DNA from: Eubacteriales bacterium
GTDB lineage: Bacteria > Bacillota > Clostridia > Christensenellales > Aristaeellaceae
Assembly (NCBI GenBank): GCA_028693055.1
Contig: JAQUWD010000005.1
Span: 40,340-104,339, forward strand
Length of the DNA stretch: 64,000 nucleotides
Direction: 5' to 3'
The notes beneath the pieces were generated by a model. The model made no database searches. It worked only from the letters and a program-made list of their open reading frames with translations, and had not been told where the DNA came from. Made by a program: the position numbers and the translations under genes. Shown in pieces: positions 42,155 through 51,034 of the stretch. Every line of letters starts with the position of its first letter. Within the stretch, counting starts at the first letter, position 1.

Positions 42155-43840
42155 TTGATACATCAACCAACTGCACCTTGGGTGTTTTGGCTTGCGCCAA
42201 ACCTATGTCGCCTTATGTTGTGGACGGAGCATAGCGATGTTGAGCAGGCAACCGTATGCTATTGCGACCCATATGATTATCTTGCGGGTGCTGATAAGGC
42301 GCATCATTTGCTGCGCGCCCCCATGCAGCTACTCTATACCGGCGTTCAACGGGATACTTGGGCTTGTGAATTGCCTCTGGCGACAAAAAAACTCTACTAT
42401 TTCTTTGCATGCGAAACAGCAAATGGCACAATACAATATCTTGGTGAAAACGGCATTTCGAATGTCCCCTGTACGGAGGACGCATATCGTCTCCCGTATG
42501 CATTTTCCTCTAGGTTTTATCAACCGCCTACATGGACGGGGCGCTCTGTATGGTATCAGATATTTCCCGATCGCTTCGCTTCGGAGAACACAACCTCCGA
42601 CATGGTACACTACCAACCTGCTCGCGAGGGATTTTACGGAGGAACGCTTCGCGGAATCACAGCGCGAATTCCGTATTTACTTGAATTGGGTGTGACCGGT
42701 GTATATCTTAATCCCGTGTTTACCAGTCCATCCAACCATCGCTATGATACGGTGGATTATCAAACCGTCGATCCGCGTTTGGGAACCAACGCGGATTTAC
42801 TCATGCTTAGCGAAGAACTGCATCAAAACGGGATTCGCTTGATGCTTGACGGAGTGTTCAACCACGCAAGCCGCGACTGCCCACAGTTTCAGGATGTATT
42901 GCGCAACGGGCAAAGGTCGAAGTTTTGGGATTGGTTCATCGTTTACGATGAGAAACGCACATGCAATAGGACGATCGTCGAACTCACTAGTGATGTGATG
43001 AAATCAGCGCCGCCTTATGAATGCTTTGCATTCGCTGCCAATATGCCCAAATGGAACACGGAGAATCAAGAGGTAGCGGACTACTTGATCGGCTGTGCGG
43101 AAAAATGGACCAAGCTGTTGCAGCTTGACGCTTGGCGGCTTGATGTGCCCGACGAGATCAGCCCGCGCTTTCTGCATCAATTTCGAGAGCGGATCAAAAG
43201 CATATCCGCACAAATCTCCATCATCGGGGAAATATGGAATGCGCCGTATCCATGGATTGGTGGCAATTATTTTGATGGCACGATGAATTATCCTTTATAT
43301 TTCATCATGCGAGATTTTTTCTTGAAACGCATCCTATCAGTGCATGCGTTTTGCGAACGACTAAACCAGCTTTTGAATGACTTGCCCTTATCCATTCAGA
43401 AAAATCAATTGAACTTCATTGCCAATCATGATCTTCCACGGCCGCTTACCGTTGCGGATGGAAGCCTTGCAGCCGTACAAAAAGCACTTACACTGCTGAT
43501 GCTGATCGATGGGGAAGCCTGTATGTTCTATGGGGATGAAAGAGCAATGCAGGGCGGCGATGATCCTCTCAATCGGGGCGCCGTGGACTGGAGTTTCACG
43601 CATCCGATGACTGACTTTTTCAAAAAACTAACGAGCCTTCGTCAACAATTGCTGTCATCTCCCTTGCAGAGCGTGCAATGCTGCGCTGTCGGATCGGATT
43701 GTGCTATCATCACTTTTGTGCGAAGTGCAGCAACCTATCAAGTAATCCTTTATCCTGATGGTACTCCCTATGAGGATTTACGATGCGATACCGCTGTCCC
43801 GATTCTGTCCATTGAGGGACTGCTCTTGGTTAAATGTTGA
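42155..43840 (+). CDS. Cyclomaltodextrinase/neopullulanase-type alpha-glycosidase (GH13)
   Basis: About 561 residues from a TTG at 42155 (IHQPTAPWVFWLAPN), chosen because AGAGG lies seven or eight bases upstream and it follows the permease by 11 bases; the ORF-track start lies inside malG. An N-terminal CBM34-like domain (1-120) precedes the barrel. Conserved regions: DGVFNHASRD; WRLDVPDE (nucleophile Asp about 330); IIGEIWN (acid/base Glu about 359); FIANHD (about 421-426). No signal peptide, so it should hydrolyse imported cyclodextrins or malto-oligosaccharides in the cytoplasm. Confidence 0.92.
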   Translation: MIHQPTAPWVFWLAPNLCRLMLWTEHSDVEQATVCYCDPYDYLAGADKAHHLLRAPMQLLYTGVQRDTWACELPLATKKLYYFFACETANGTIQYLGENGISNVPCTEDAYRLPYAFSSRFYQPPTWTGRSVWYQIFPDRFASENTTSDMVHYQPAREGFYGGTLRGITARIPYLLELGVTGVYLNPVFTSPSNHRYDTVDYQTVDPRLGTNADLLMLSEELHQNGIRLMLDGVFNHASRDCPQFQDVLRNGQRSKFWDWFIVYDEKRTCNRTIVELTSDVMKSAPPYECFAFAANMPKWNTENQEVADYLIGCAEKWTKLLQLDAWRLDVPDEISPRFLHQFRERIKSISAQISIIGEIWNAPYPWIGGNYFDGTMNYPLYFIMRDFFLKRILSVHAFCERLNQLLNDLPLSIQKNQLNFIANHDLPRPLTVADGSLAAVQKALTLLMLIDGEACMFYGDERAMQGGDDPLNRGAVDWSFTHPMTDFFKKLTSLRQQLLSSPLQSVQCCAVGSDCAIITFVRSAATYQVILYPDGTPYEDLRCDTAVPILSIEGLLLVKC

Positions 43841-43850
43841 TTTTTGATGA

Positions 43851-43879
43851 TTGTGATTTTCAAAGCCATTTGATATAAT
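43851..43879 (+). promoter_or_regulatory. Promoter of the second LacI-family gene
   Basis: TTGTGA (43851-43856), 17-base spacer, TATAAT (43874-43879), about 25 bases before the ATG. Confidence 0.6.
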
Positions 43880-43904
43880 AAAATCGAATGGAGGCTTCCT
43901 ACTT

Positions 43905-44912
43905 ATGCCATCAACAATGAAAGATATTGCAAAGCGTACTGGTCTTGGACTAGCGACCATCTCAAAGTACCTTAACGGCGGAAGTGTGCGCGCTAAGAAT
44001 AAAAAGCTTATAGACGAAGCAGTGAAAGAACTTCACTTTGTTCCAAATGAATTTGCACGCAGCCTAAAGACTAGCCAAAGCCGCACCATTGGCGTTGTCA
44101 TTCCCGATTTCCGCAATGCCTTTAGTACCTCCGTTATCGCTACAATGGAGGATTATCTACGCAAAAAGGATTATGCCGTTATTGTTTGTGACTGCCGGTT
44201 TGATCCTCAGCGTGAAAAAGAAGCCGTTTCATTTTTGATCCATAAACGTGTTGATGGATTGATCAATATGCCAACTGATCCAACAGGAGCGCATCTGTCG
44301 TTAGCGCTTGAAAATAATACGCCTGTGGTTTTGCTGGATCGAATGATTCGGTCTTTATCCGGTCAGGTGAGTGCTGTGGTGATTGATAATGTTGCTGCCG
44401 CAGAAGAAGCAACCCTTCATATGCTGGATGCAGGGCATACGGATATTGGGCTTATTCTGGGAAATCAAGGCATCTATACCACCGAGAATCGTTTTTGGGG
44501 GTATCAGAATGCCTATCAGCAGCGAGGCTTGACGCCGCGGGAGGAGCTGATTCAGTATAGTGATTATACCATGGAAGGTGGATACGCGGCTGTTAAGAAA
44601 CTCTTGTCGCTAAAAAAACCGCCTACCGCCATGTTGGTTACGAATTTCGATATGACTCTTGGAACAATGATTGCATTAAATGAAGCCAACATCCATGTAC
44701 CGGAGGATTTGAGCCTAATCACCTTTGATAAGCTCGACTTATTCGGATCAGTTTACTCGTATCTAACTTTGGTGAAACAACCGCAAGAGGTTATCGGAGA
44801 ATGCGTAGCGAAGCAAATGCTAAATCTATTGACAGAGGAAAACATTCCTCATCAAGTAACGATGCTGTCATCGGAATTTAAGGAAGGTTCTAGCGTTCGT
44901 AAAATCAAGTAA
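43905..44912 (+). CDS. LacI-family transcriptional regulator (second)
   Basis: A 335-residue regulator. The HTH (STMKDIAKRTGLGLATISKYLNGGSVRAKNKKLIDEAVKELHFVPNEFARSLKTSQSRTIGVVIPDFRNAF) is followed by a sugar-binding-like domain (AAAEEATLHMLDAGHTDIGLILGN, LSLITFDKLDLFGSVYSYLTLVKQP). It has its own promoter and a GGAGG site before the ATG. The recognition helix differs from the first LacI protein, and the TTGTAACCGTTACCAA operator is absent from its own promoter, so it probably reads a different site. It is convergent with the beta-helix gene. Its target is not evident from the sequence. Confidence 0.92.
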   Translation: MPSTMKDIAKRTGLGLATISKYLNGGSVRAKNKKLIDEAVKELHFVPNEFARSLKTSQSRTIGVVIPDFRNAFSTSVIATMEDYLRKKDYAVIVCDCRFDPQREKEAVSFLIHKRVDGLINMPTDPTGAHLSLALENNTPVVLLDRMIRSLSGQVSAVVIDNVAAAEEATLHMLDAGHTDIGLILGNQGIYTTENRFWGYQNAYQQRGLTPREELIQYSDYTMEGGYAAVKKLLSLKKPPTAMLVTNFDMTLGTMIALNEANIHVPEDLSLITFDKLDLFGSVYSYLTLVKQPQEVIGECVAKQMLNLLTEENIPHQVTMLSSEFKEGSSVRKIK

Positions 44913-45090
44913 TCGTATGCCCATGTACCCATAGCTGAGCTCCACATGACTAGAAACGACAGTTTTGGCATGGCCTAGTCGCAAATCGTGTTAGGGTATC
45001 TGGATGGCATTTAAACGGTGAAGCCGATACAATAGTATAATCAACGTAACTGTTGATTAGAATCGCTGTCTCAAAACACCGCATAATCGT

Positions 45091-46563
45091 TTACTGCATC
45101 CAAATATTGTTCACAAATTTCGGCATGTTGTCCGACTTCAGACGGAGCATTGTCTCTTCAGTTCCGGACAGTGTGCAGCCCGATATGACCGTGTTCTCAA
45201 ACGATCCTTCAAACTCAAAATGCACCGTCGTGTCGCCCGCAAACGCACAGTAGGCGATCTCCGTATTGCGTGTGTCACCCAAATAGATGCCCGCAGACTG
45301 ATTACCCGTGAGGGTACAGTGGTGAATTGTCGCGCCGTCCGAATCGTAGATAATGACGCCCGTCCAGTTGCCGGTAAGCTCCGTGTCCTCACAAACGCCT
45401 GTCGATTTAAGCACGCGCAGCCCCACCACGGACGAAGCGGCAATACTGCAATCGGCGATCGTCGTATCCCGTTCGTTTTGCAGGTAGATGCCGTCACAAT
45501 TACCGGCGAAGCGGCAATTGTAGATTTGCATCCCGCTGCCGACGGCCGTGAAGCAGCCAAAGCCGCAGTCTATCACATCACACTCCCGCATGACGGTGTC
45601 CGTACACATGGAAAAGAAGATGCCTTGGTCGCAATTCTCCGCCAAGCAGTATTCGACCGTCACGTTGCGGCTGGCACGGGTGTCGATGCCGTGATTGGTG
45701 CCCCGTACTGTCACATAGCGGAAGCTTCCGCCCTCGGCAAACGCCACATAGGTACCGAAGATGCCGCAGCGGTCGGCAGTCACATGGTCGAGCACAACGT
45801 TGCTGCTGTGGACGATCTCCAACCCCATGCTGCTGTCGGATACATCGGCGTCCTTCACGGTGATGCCGTCGCAATACGCCGCAATAAGTCCGCCCGCATC
45901 CGATGGGACAACGACATCCTTGCCGCCGACAATATAATACAGCGGCTTTCCATTGACCGTGCAGTTTTCGAAGCGATGGGTAATGAAGTAGTCCTCATCC
46001 TCACCGACCTCGCAAAGTCCCGTGAGCACTGCCTTGCCCGGACTGCTCTCGCTCAGCGGGTCGCCTGCCACGCAGACGCCAACGCCGGTGAACGAACAGT
46101 TGACAATGCTGCAATCCTTCATGGCTTCCATCCATATGGCAGTGGACGAGGTTCGATAGGTTTCGTCCGCCAGTGTAAAGGTGCAGCCCTCAAGCGTCAA
46201 GCGGCTGGATTGCGCCGCCACGATGCCCCATTTGCGCACTTGAAAGTCGATGCCCGTCACAGTCACATCGTCCGAGGTGATCTTGAACAGCGTCGTGAAA
46301 GGCGGACTGTTCAGCAACACATCGCCTTCACCGCGAAGGGTCAACGGCTTATCGAGCAGCACGGGAAACGTTTCGGCGGGCGCGGTATACACGCTCTCCC
46401 GAAGTACAACGCAGTCGCCCGCCTGCGCAGCTGCAACGGCTTCCGTGATGGTCGCGTAATCAGCCTGACCATCGGGCGAAACGGTGATTTCCTTGGCCAA
46501 TGCGGTACCTGCACAGCCGAACACCAGCACCACCCAAAGCAGCAGCAAAACCTTCTTGTTCAT
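45091..46563 (-). CDS. Secreted right-handed beta-helix (NosD/pectate-lyase-like) protein
   Basis: About 490 residues from ATG 46563 (MNKKVLLLLWVVLVFGCAGTALA, signal peptide or lipoprotein-like), with GGGAGG six bases upstream. EITVSPDGQADYATITEAVAAAQAGDCVVLRESVYT is the typical start of a pectin-esterase/NosD-like beta-helix, and 20-25-residue coils repeat through the rest (VTGIDFQVRKWGI, SIVNCSFTGVG, TVEYCLAENCDQGIFFS, AEIAYCAF-like). No lyase or esterase active site was picked out by eye, so a sugar-binding or enzymatic role is not certain. It follows a CBM9-like secreted protein and is probably in the same operon. Confidence 0.85.
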   Translation of the reverse strand: MNKKVLLLLWVVLVFGCAGTALAKEITVSPDGQADYATITEAVAAAQAGDCVVLRESVYTAPAETFPVLLDKPLTLRGEGDVLLNSPPFTTLFKITSDDVTVTGIDFQVRKWGIVAAQSSRLTLEGCTFTLADETYRTSSTAIWMEAMKDCSIVNCSFTGVGVCVAGDPLSESSPGKAVLTGLCEVGEDEDYFITHRFENCTVNGKPLYYIVGGKDVVVPSDAGGLIAAYCDGITVKDADVSDSSMGLEIVHSSNVVLDHVTADRCGIFGTYVAFAEGGSFRYVTVRGTNHGIDTRASRNVTVEYCLAENCDQGIFFSMCTDTVMRECDVIDCGFGCFTAVGSGMQIYNCRFAGNCDGIYLQNERDTTIADCSIAASSVVGLRVLKSTGVCEDTELTGNWTGVIIYDSDGATIHHCTLTGNQSAGIYLGDTRNTEIAYCAFAGDTTVHFEFEGSFENTVISGCTLSGTEETMLRLKSDNMPKFVNNIWMQ

Positions 46564-46643
46564 GCTGAACCTCCCGTAGATTGAGAAAAAGCAGGACGCC
46601 GAAACGCCCTGCAAGGAGGAGTGGTTTCTTACTATCGTTTGTT

Positions 46644-47429
46644 TTACTCGAAGATCAGGTTGCCCCATAGGCTGGGGTTCGTGTTAATGTCGATGGTGCC
46701 GCACCATGCGATCTGCGGGATGTACTCCGTGCCGGGGCAGGGGTAGGAGATATCGGTGAAGGCAACATCAAACTTCACCGTGTCGCCGGGCTGGGGCGTA
46801 TACTGAGCGATTTTTTCGTTTGCGAAATTCGCCAAAGGGATCGCGCACTCCCAAACATAGCCGGTGGTTGATGCCGCCGCCTTGGCCTGATAGCCGGTCA
46901 GCACATCCTCGCCGCCGTCCATGCCCTGGCTGATGAAGCGCTGGCGATAGTCCTTGGCAAGCATGGAGCGGTCGAAGGCGGTGTCATAATACTCGCCGTC
47001 GGTGATGAGGTACAGCAGGAAGTCATTTGTGTGGAATTCTGTGCGGGCGGGGTCGTCGGTGGGATCGGTGGAAATGTACAGCTTCACATTGTTCTCACCG
47101 TCCAGAGCCAGCATTTCGATTGCGCCGAAGGGCGTGTCCTCAGTCACATCAAAGGCGAAGTACAGGTTTTCGGCGTCATAAGCAGCATACACCTTGGCAG
47201 AAAGGTCGTTCGCGCCCTGCCAGAACACCACGTCACGAATGACCTGTTCTGCATCGGACAGTTCCGCGCAGGAGGACAGATCCCAATCAGATAGATCGCC
47301 GTCGATGGTCGGTGCGGTCTCAAACTTGTGAGCCGTAATGGAAGGGGCCTGCACGCTCTCGGCACAAGCGAACGAGCACAGCATCATCGTTACTAGCACC
47401 AGCGTCAGAATCGTCAACAATTTTTTCAT
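46644..47429 (-). CDS. Secreted CBM9/DOMON-like carbohydrate-binding protein
   Basis: About 261 residues from ATG 47429, with AGGAG nine bases upstream. A signal peptide (KLLTILTLVLVTMMLCSFACA) is followed by a single domain with the CBM9-like pattern PTIDGDLSDWDLSS, VFWQGANDLSAKVYAAYDAENLYFAFDVTEDTPFG, DNVKLYISTDP-type metal or sugar contacts, and GYVWECAIPLANF. Such domains bind sugar ends on the outside of the cell. The start overlaps the end of the truncated gene upstream by four bases. Confidence 0.8.
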   Translation of the reverse strand: MKKLLTILTLVLVTMMLCSFACAESVQAPSITAHKFETAPTIDGDLSDWDLSSCAELSDAEQVIRDVVFWQGANDLSAKVYAAYDAENLYFAFDVTEDTPFGAIEMLALDGENNVKLYISTDPTDDPARTEFHTNDFLLYLITDGEYYDTAFDRSMLAKDYRQRFISQGMDGGEDVLTGYQAKAAASTTGYVWECAIPLANFANEKIAQYTPQPGDTVKFDVAFTDISYPCPGTEYIPQIAWCGTIDINTNPSLWGNLIFE

Positions 47430-47983
47430 ACAATCCAACTCCTATCTTCTTTGTCAAGTGGAGGGTTCATTTCCTTCATAGTCAGTATACGGTGCAAAAA
47501 CTCACAGCCCTGCCGAATCAGCGAAGCCGAGCTTCGCAGGCTATCGCGATCGCAGTTTGAGGCAAACATCGCAAAACCGATCTCCTGTTTTTCCGTCAGT
47601 GTGCAGGAGGGGATGCCCATCCGGTCGTAGGCAAAAACCCACGGCTCCCCGTTCCTCTCCAGCCCTTTAGGAGAATTGCGGCTGCCCCATTCATTACCAT
47701 TATACATGATACAGGGCATCATGTAGCTTTGAGGCGCAAACATGGTATGCGCCTGGGCGATTATCTGGATACGGCGGCGCTTCCCGCTCTGGTTAGCCAC
47801 CTTTCGGGATACGCGGAAAAGTCCGTCACCCAAGTCCTCAAAGGCATCCGAATAGGTAAAATCTGTTCCCGCTTCAATTTCAGCGCCGTTCTCTACAATC
47901 CTTGGAGGCATCAGCTCCGCTACCATTCCTAAGGCCGCTTGCTCCGACAATGAAAAACCGTTCTCGCTGCGCAAAATAAACAT
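47426..47983 (-). pseudogene. Truncated gene, N-terminal part of a larger carbohydrate-related protein
   Basis: A 185-residue reading frame with a proper start (AGAGGA eight bases before the ATG) and promoter. It opens with MFILRSENGFSLSEQAALGMVAELMPPRIVENG and reads like the N-terminal beta-domain of a much longer cytoplasmic glycan-related protein (IIAQAHTMFAPQSYMMPCIMYNGNEWGSRNSPKGLERNGEPWVFAYDRMGIPSCTLTE). After GCEFLHRIL the sequence turns into TMKEMNPPLDKEDRSWIV and stops inside the start of the next gene, so the rest was probably deleted. I cannot name the family. It could be a functional short protein, but an abrupt end mid-domain argues for a broken gene. Confidence 0.6.
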
Positions 47984-48012
47984 TTCACATTTCCTCTCTT
48001 ATTGGAATTACC

Positions 48013-48045
48013 CACATTATAATGTGTTACCAAAGCAGCATGCAA
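48013..48045 (-). promoter_or_regulatory. Promoter with palindromic operator before the truncated gene
   Basis: On the minus strand TTGCAT (48045-48040), 18 bases, TATAAT (48021-48016). The -10 box sits inside a perfect 14-bp palindrome CACATTATAATGTG (48013-48026), a good repressor-type site. It lies 30 bases before the ATG at 47983. Confidence 0.6.
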
Positions 48046-48437
48046 TTTGTATTGCGACTATCCCTTATGTATTTATTGCTCTCTCGATTAAGCTTTGGAC
48101 GAATGATGCGGTGTAAGACGTATATTTAGTATGATAGAAGGACAAAATTTTTTGAGGACGAAGCTGCAACTTTTCAAGATGAGAACGAACGTCGTATTCC
48201 AATTCATCGTCGTTATGGGAAGTAGCGCGTTGCCTGACGTTTTGGTTTAGATCGCTATTAAGCGGTTCATCTGGACTATGTTTACCTCGGGCTGGTAGAG
48301 GAAAGCGAGGAAGGCGAGTGATTAAATAGTTTCAGTACGGCTTAGATCGCTGGCTGCCAGGATTTATCAGCGCTAAGGTGGAAAACATATCTTTGCATTT
48401 GCATTGGTATCCAGTATTGAAGAGCAAACCGCATTCT
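48046..48437. other. Gene-free stretch
   Basis: About 390 bp without a credible ORF, RNA or repeat. Short open stretches are interrupted in all frames; it may be the decayed remains of a gene, but no family was recognised. Confidence 0.4.
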
Positions 48438-48466
48438 AAAAAAACACGCAGCGTTTGAATGCGTGC
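48438..48466 (-). terminator. Intrinsic terminator of the iclR gene
   Basis: On the minus strand CACGCA and TGCGTG form a six-pair stem around a nine-base loop, followed by seven T residues, about 35 bases after the iclR stop. Confidence 0.75.
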
Positions 48467-48500
48467 GCGTTTCTATTGGTGAAAAAATGAGAACTCGTTC

Positions 48501-49325
48501 TCAGACAGGAGAACCGTATGCTCTGCCTACATAGCCCAGTTTGTATGATATTGTCGCCGCAGATTGTACAACTGTACTACGTGCAGATAAGAGCGCTTGG
48601 TCGTAGCTCTGCTCGGCGGAGTCGCGGAACCAATTCACGCTGATGGCGGCACAAACCTCGCTGTTACGTCTGCGAATGGGGCATGCCAAGCAGGCGGTGT
48701 CAGGCAGAGCGCCACTGTATGTGTTGTAGACAATGATATATTGGTTCTCTCGGACGCCTGCTAGGTCTTGCTCCAGCTCAGCAAAATCCGGCAATGGGTA
48801 AAATTCTGGCTGCTGCTCGTGACTGGTTTCAATCATCTGGCGTACCCTGTCAAAGGGCTTGAATGCCAGCATCGCCCGTCCCATGGCAGTCATATAGGCA
48901 GGCGTTCTTCGCCCGATGGCGTCGATCCAAGGAACGTTGAAAAAACGTGTTGAGAAGCCCAAATGAAAAATATCGCAGCCATCCAGCACACTTAGGTTAG
49001 AGTTCATGTTTAGCCGGTTGGACATGATATTCAGCTCCGGTAGGGCTGCATAGCGGATATCGTACTGCATTAAGGAAACCCCAGCCATCTCAATGATGTA
49101 CATCCCTACGGAGTAGGTATTGGTGACCTCATCATGCGCAAGAAACTTGGCGTTTACCATCGCCTGTAAGTAGCGGTATAGAGATGACGTGGGCATATCT
49201 ACCCGCTTGGCGATCTGGTTGACGGTGAGTACGGGCTTATTAAAGGTGAAGCAATCGAGAATTTGCTTCAGCTTGGATATAGAGGTATAACCAATTTCTT
49301 TGCTCATGGCTTTTTTGGCTTGCAT
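48501..49325 (-). CDS. IclR-family transcriptional regulator
   Basis: A 274-residue regulator with an N-terminal winged HTH (SISKLKQILDCFTFNKPVLTVNQIAKRVDMPTSSLYRYLQAMVNAKFLAHDE) and an IclR effector domain (LNIMSNRLNMNSNLSVLDGCDIFHLGFSTRFFNVPWIDAIGRRTPAYMTAMGRAMLAF). GAGGAGG lies seven bases before the ATG. It is divergent from the 12-gene sugar-acid operon starting at 49650. Proteins of this family often control sugar-acid degradation (KdgR is an example), which fits. A shared element in both promoters suggests autoregulation and control of the operon. Confidence 0.93.
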   Translation of the reverse strand: MQAKKAMSKEIGYTSISKLKQILDCFTFNKPVLTVNQIAKRVDMPTSSLYRYLQAMVNAKFLAHDEVTNTYSVGMYIIEMAGVSLMQYDIRYAALPELNIMSNRLNMNSNLSVLDGCDIFHLGFSTRFFNVPWIDAIGRRTPAYMTAMGRAMLAFKPFDRVRQMIETSHEQQPEFYPLPDFAELEQDLAGVRENQYIIVYNTYSGALPDTACLACPIRRRNSEVCAAISVNWFRDSAEQSYDQALLSARSTVVQSAATISYKLGYVGRAYGSPV

Positions 49326-49356
49326 GCTCTAGCCTCCTCAAATAGTTGCTGACATA

Positions 49357-49385
49357 ATTATAATATATTGAGAATAAAAGGTCAA
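49357..49385 (-). promoter_or_regulatory. Promoter of iclR with overlapping candidate operator
   Basis: On the minus strand TTGACC (49385-49380), 17 bases, TATAAT (49362-49357). On the plus strand the spacer contains ATATATTGAGAATAA (49363-49377), which matches 13 of 15 bases with 49527-49541. Confidence 0.7.
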
Positions 49386-49526
49386 GAAGGAACGGTACTT
49401 TGCCTGCATGACGTAATGACAATGATTATTGCTATTATCACCAAAACAACAAGCGTTATAAGAAACTTGTGTGAATAAGCCAAGCTGTTTCGGATTGCTT
49501 ATCAAAAGAAATCGGTTAAAATTCTC

Positions 49527-49541
49527 ATATATTGATAATAT
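49527..49541 (+). promoter_or_regulatory. Candidate IclR-binding element upstream of the sugar-acid operon
   Basis: ATATATTGATAATAT repeats the element in the iclR promoter in the same orientation and lies 15 bases before the -35 box of the operon. Position suggests activation rather than blocking (inference). Both copies are AT-rich, so chance similarity is possible. Confidence 0.45.
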
Positions 49542-49556
49542 AAAATCAAAATATTG

Positions 49557-49584
49557 TTGACAATGGTAAATTTCTCGCTACAAT
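49557..49584 (+). promoter_or_regulatory. Promoter of the sugar-acid operon
   Basis: TTGACA (49557-49562), 16-base spacer, TACAAT (49579-49584), with the start site about 60 bases before the binding-protein ATG. Confidence 0.75.
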
Positions 49585-49649
49585 GTACATATAAGGTTTG
49601 GAACGGAACGTCCAACAGCTTAAATACATACCATTAAGGAGGCTACCAC

Positions 49650-50957
49650 ATGAAGATGCGCTCTCTCCAAAAAATCCTTGCCATTCTAGCGGTGCTTACA
49701 CTCACGATCGGCATGGTCGGCGTTGCGTCAGCCGAGGACAAGGTACCCCTGAAGATCATGGTCTGGGGCCAGACCGCTACCATGGAAAATGGCGTCAAAA
49801 CGATTCTGGAAAACAACCCCGATTTGGCGGCGAAGATTGAAGTAGAAGTCGTTGCTGGCGGTCAGGGCGACCCTGAAGTGGCAGAAAAGTACCGTCTGGC
49901 ATTGGCTAGCGGCGTACCTTGCGCGGACATCATCCAGTTAAACTACACGCAGCTGTCTGAATTCGCGATGGCGGATGCGGTGCTGGAGCTTGACGATGTG
50001 CTTGGCAATGTCTGGGATGACATGGTTGACGCGGCCAAGGTATTGTGTACCTTTGACGGTAAGATTATGGCCGTTCCCGGCGCCATTAACACGAAACTGT
50101 ATTATTATCGTGCGGATATCTTCGATGAGTGCGGTGTCGATCCCACTACGTGGGAAACGGTGGATGATATGATCGCCGCATCCCAGAAGATCCAAGAAAA
50201 ATATCCCAATTGTTATATTTATAATATGAGCAAAGCGTCCGGCGCACAAGATTACGGTTTGTATATGTTGTTTATGTCCTTTAACGCCCGTTTCACCGAT
50301 GATGAAGGAAATTACGTTCTGGACAGTGATCCCGGTGTGCGCAAGGCCTTCGAGACTTTGAAGAAGTTCTACGATTCCGGCATTTGCTACGACGCGACCG
50401 ACTTTTCCAGCGGCTGGGAATATGGCTTGGCGCACGGCGAGCTTATCGGACAGCTGACCTCCAACTGGTTCCGTTACTTTGTGGGTGTGTATGCACCCGA
50501 TGACAGCGGAAAGTGGACGGCTTGCGAGTGGCCGACCGAAATCAAACAAGGCTCCGAGGCCGGCGGTTCCATCTACGTTATTCCTACCTTTAGCGAGCAC
50601 CCCGAAGAAGCAAAAGAATTCCTGCGCTTGTTCCGCGGTGATAGCAAAATGGCTGAAGAGCAGTTCTGGAGCAATAACGCTGTCCCGACCCTGAAATCGG
50701 CATTTGATAAGATCACAGAGCGTGCTGAACACTCCTATCTCATCGGTAACCATGATAAGTCCTACTGGCAGATCGAGTATGATTGCTTCAACAATGGCTA
50801 CTACTCCATCTTCCCGTATACACCGAAGGCTGCCGCAGAGATGAGCATTGTAAACTCCTATTCAACCAAGTTCTTCTCGGGTGAGAAGGATCTGGACACT
50901 ATGCTGTCCGAGCTGAATATGGATTTGACCATGCAAATAGGCAATCCGTTTGAATAA
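49650..50957 (+). CDS. Extracellular sugar-binding protein of the sugar-acid locus
   Basis: A 435-residue CUT1-type solute-binding protein. AAGGAGG lies seven bases before the ATG. A signal peptide (LQKILAILAVLTLTIGMVGVASA) without lipobox is followed by VPLKIMVWGQTATMENGVKTILENNPDLAAKIEVEVVAGG, the usual first beta-alpha unit. The middle (GKIMAVPGAINTKLYYYRADIFDECGVDPTTWETVDDMIAASQKI) and end (GGSIYVIPTFSEHPEEAKEFLRLF) match the family. It is first of twelve co-directional genes, followed by two permeases, glycosidases and sugar-acid enzymes, so it likely captures an oligosaccharide or glycoside. Confidence 0.92.
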   Translation: MKMRSLQKILAILAVLTLTIGMVGVASAEDKVPLKIMVWGQTATMENGVKTILENNPDLAAKIEVEVVAGGQGDPEVAEKYRLALASGVPCADIIQLNYTQLSEFAMADAVLELDDVLGNVWDDMVDAAKVLCTFDGKIMAVPGAINTKLYYYRADIFDECGVDPTTWETVDDMIAASQKIQEKYPNCYIYNMSKASGAQDYGLYMLFMSFNARFTDDEGNYVLDSDPGVRKAFETLKKFYDSGICYDATDFSSGWEYGLAHGELIGQLTSNWFRYFVGVYAPDDSGKWTACEWPTEIKQGSEAGGSIYVIPTFSEHPEEAKEFLRLFRGDSKMAEEQFWSNNAVPTLKSAFDKITERAEHSYLIGNHDKSYWQIEYDCFNNGYYSIFPYTPKAAAEMSIVNSYSTKFFSGEKDLDTMLSELNMDLTMQIGNPFE

Positions 50958-51034
50958 ACTTCACCATTATAACTTGCGAAATACTGGCGGGCAGGCAGCA
51001 ACGTCTGCCCGCCAGTTTCACAGGGGGATGAAAT

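Noticed and set aside
44913-45090. Terminator between the converging lacI2 and beta-helix genes
   Set aside because: Only a six-pair hairpin (ATCAAC/GTTGAT near 45042-45059) without a T-tract was found, too weak to call.
45220-46584. 454-codon plus-strand ORF antisense to the beta-helix gene
   Set aside because: It mirrors the real gene, has no signal peptide, domain or good ribosome-binding site; the minus-strand product has a clear signal peptide and beta-helix pattern.
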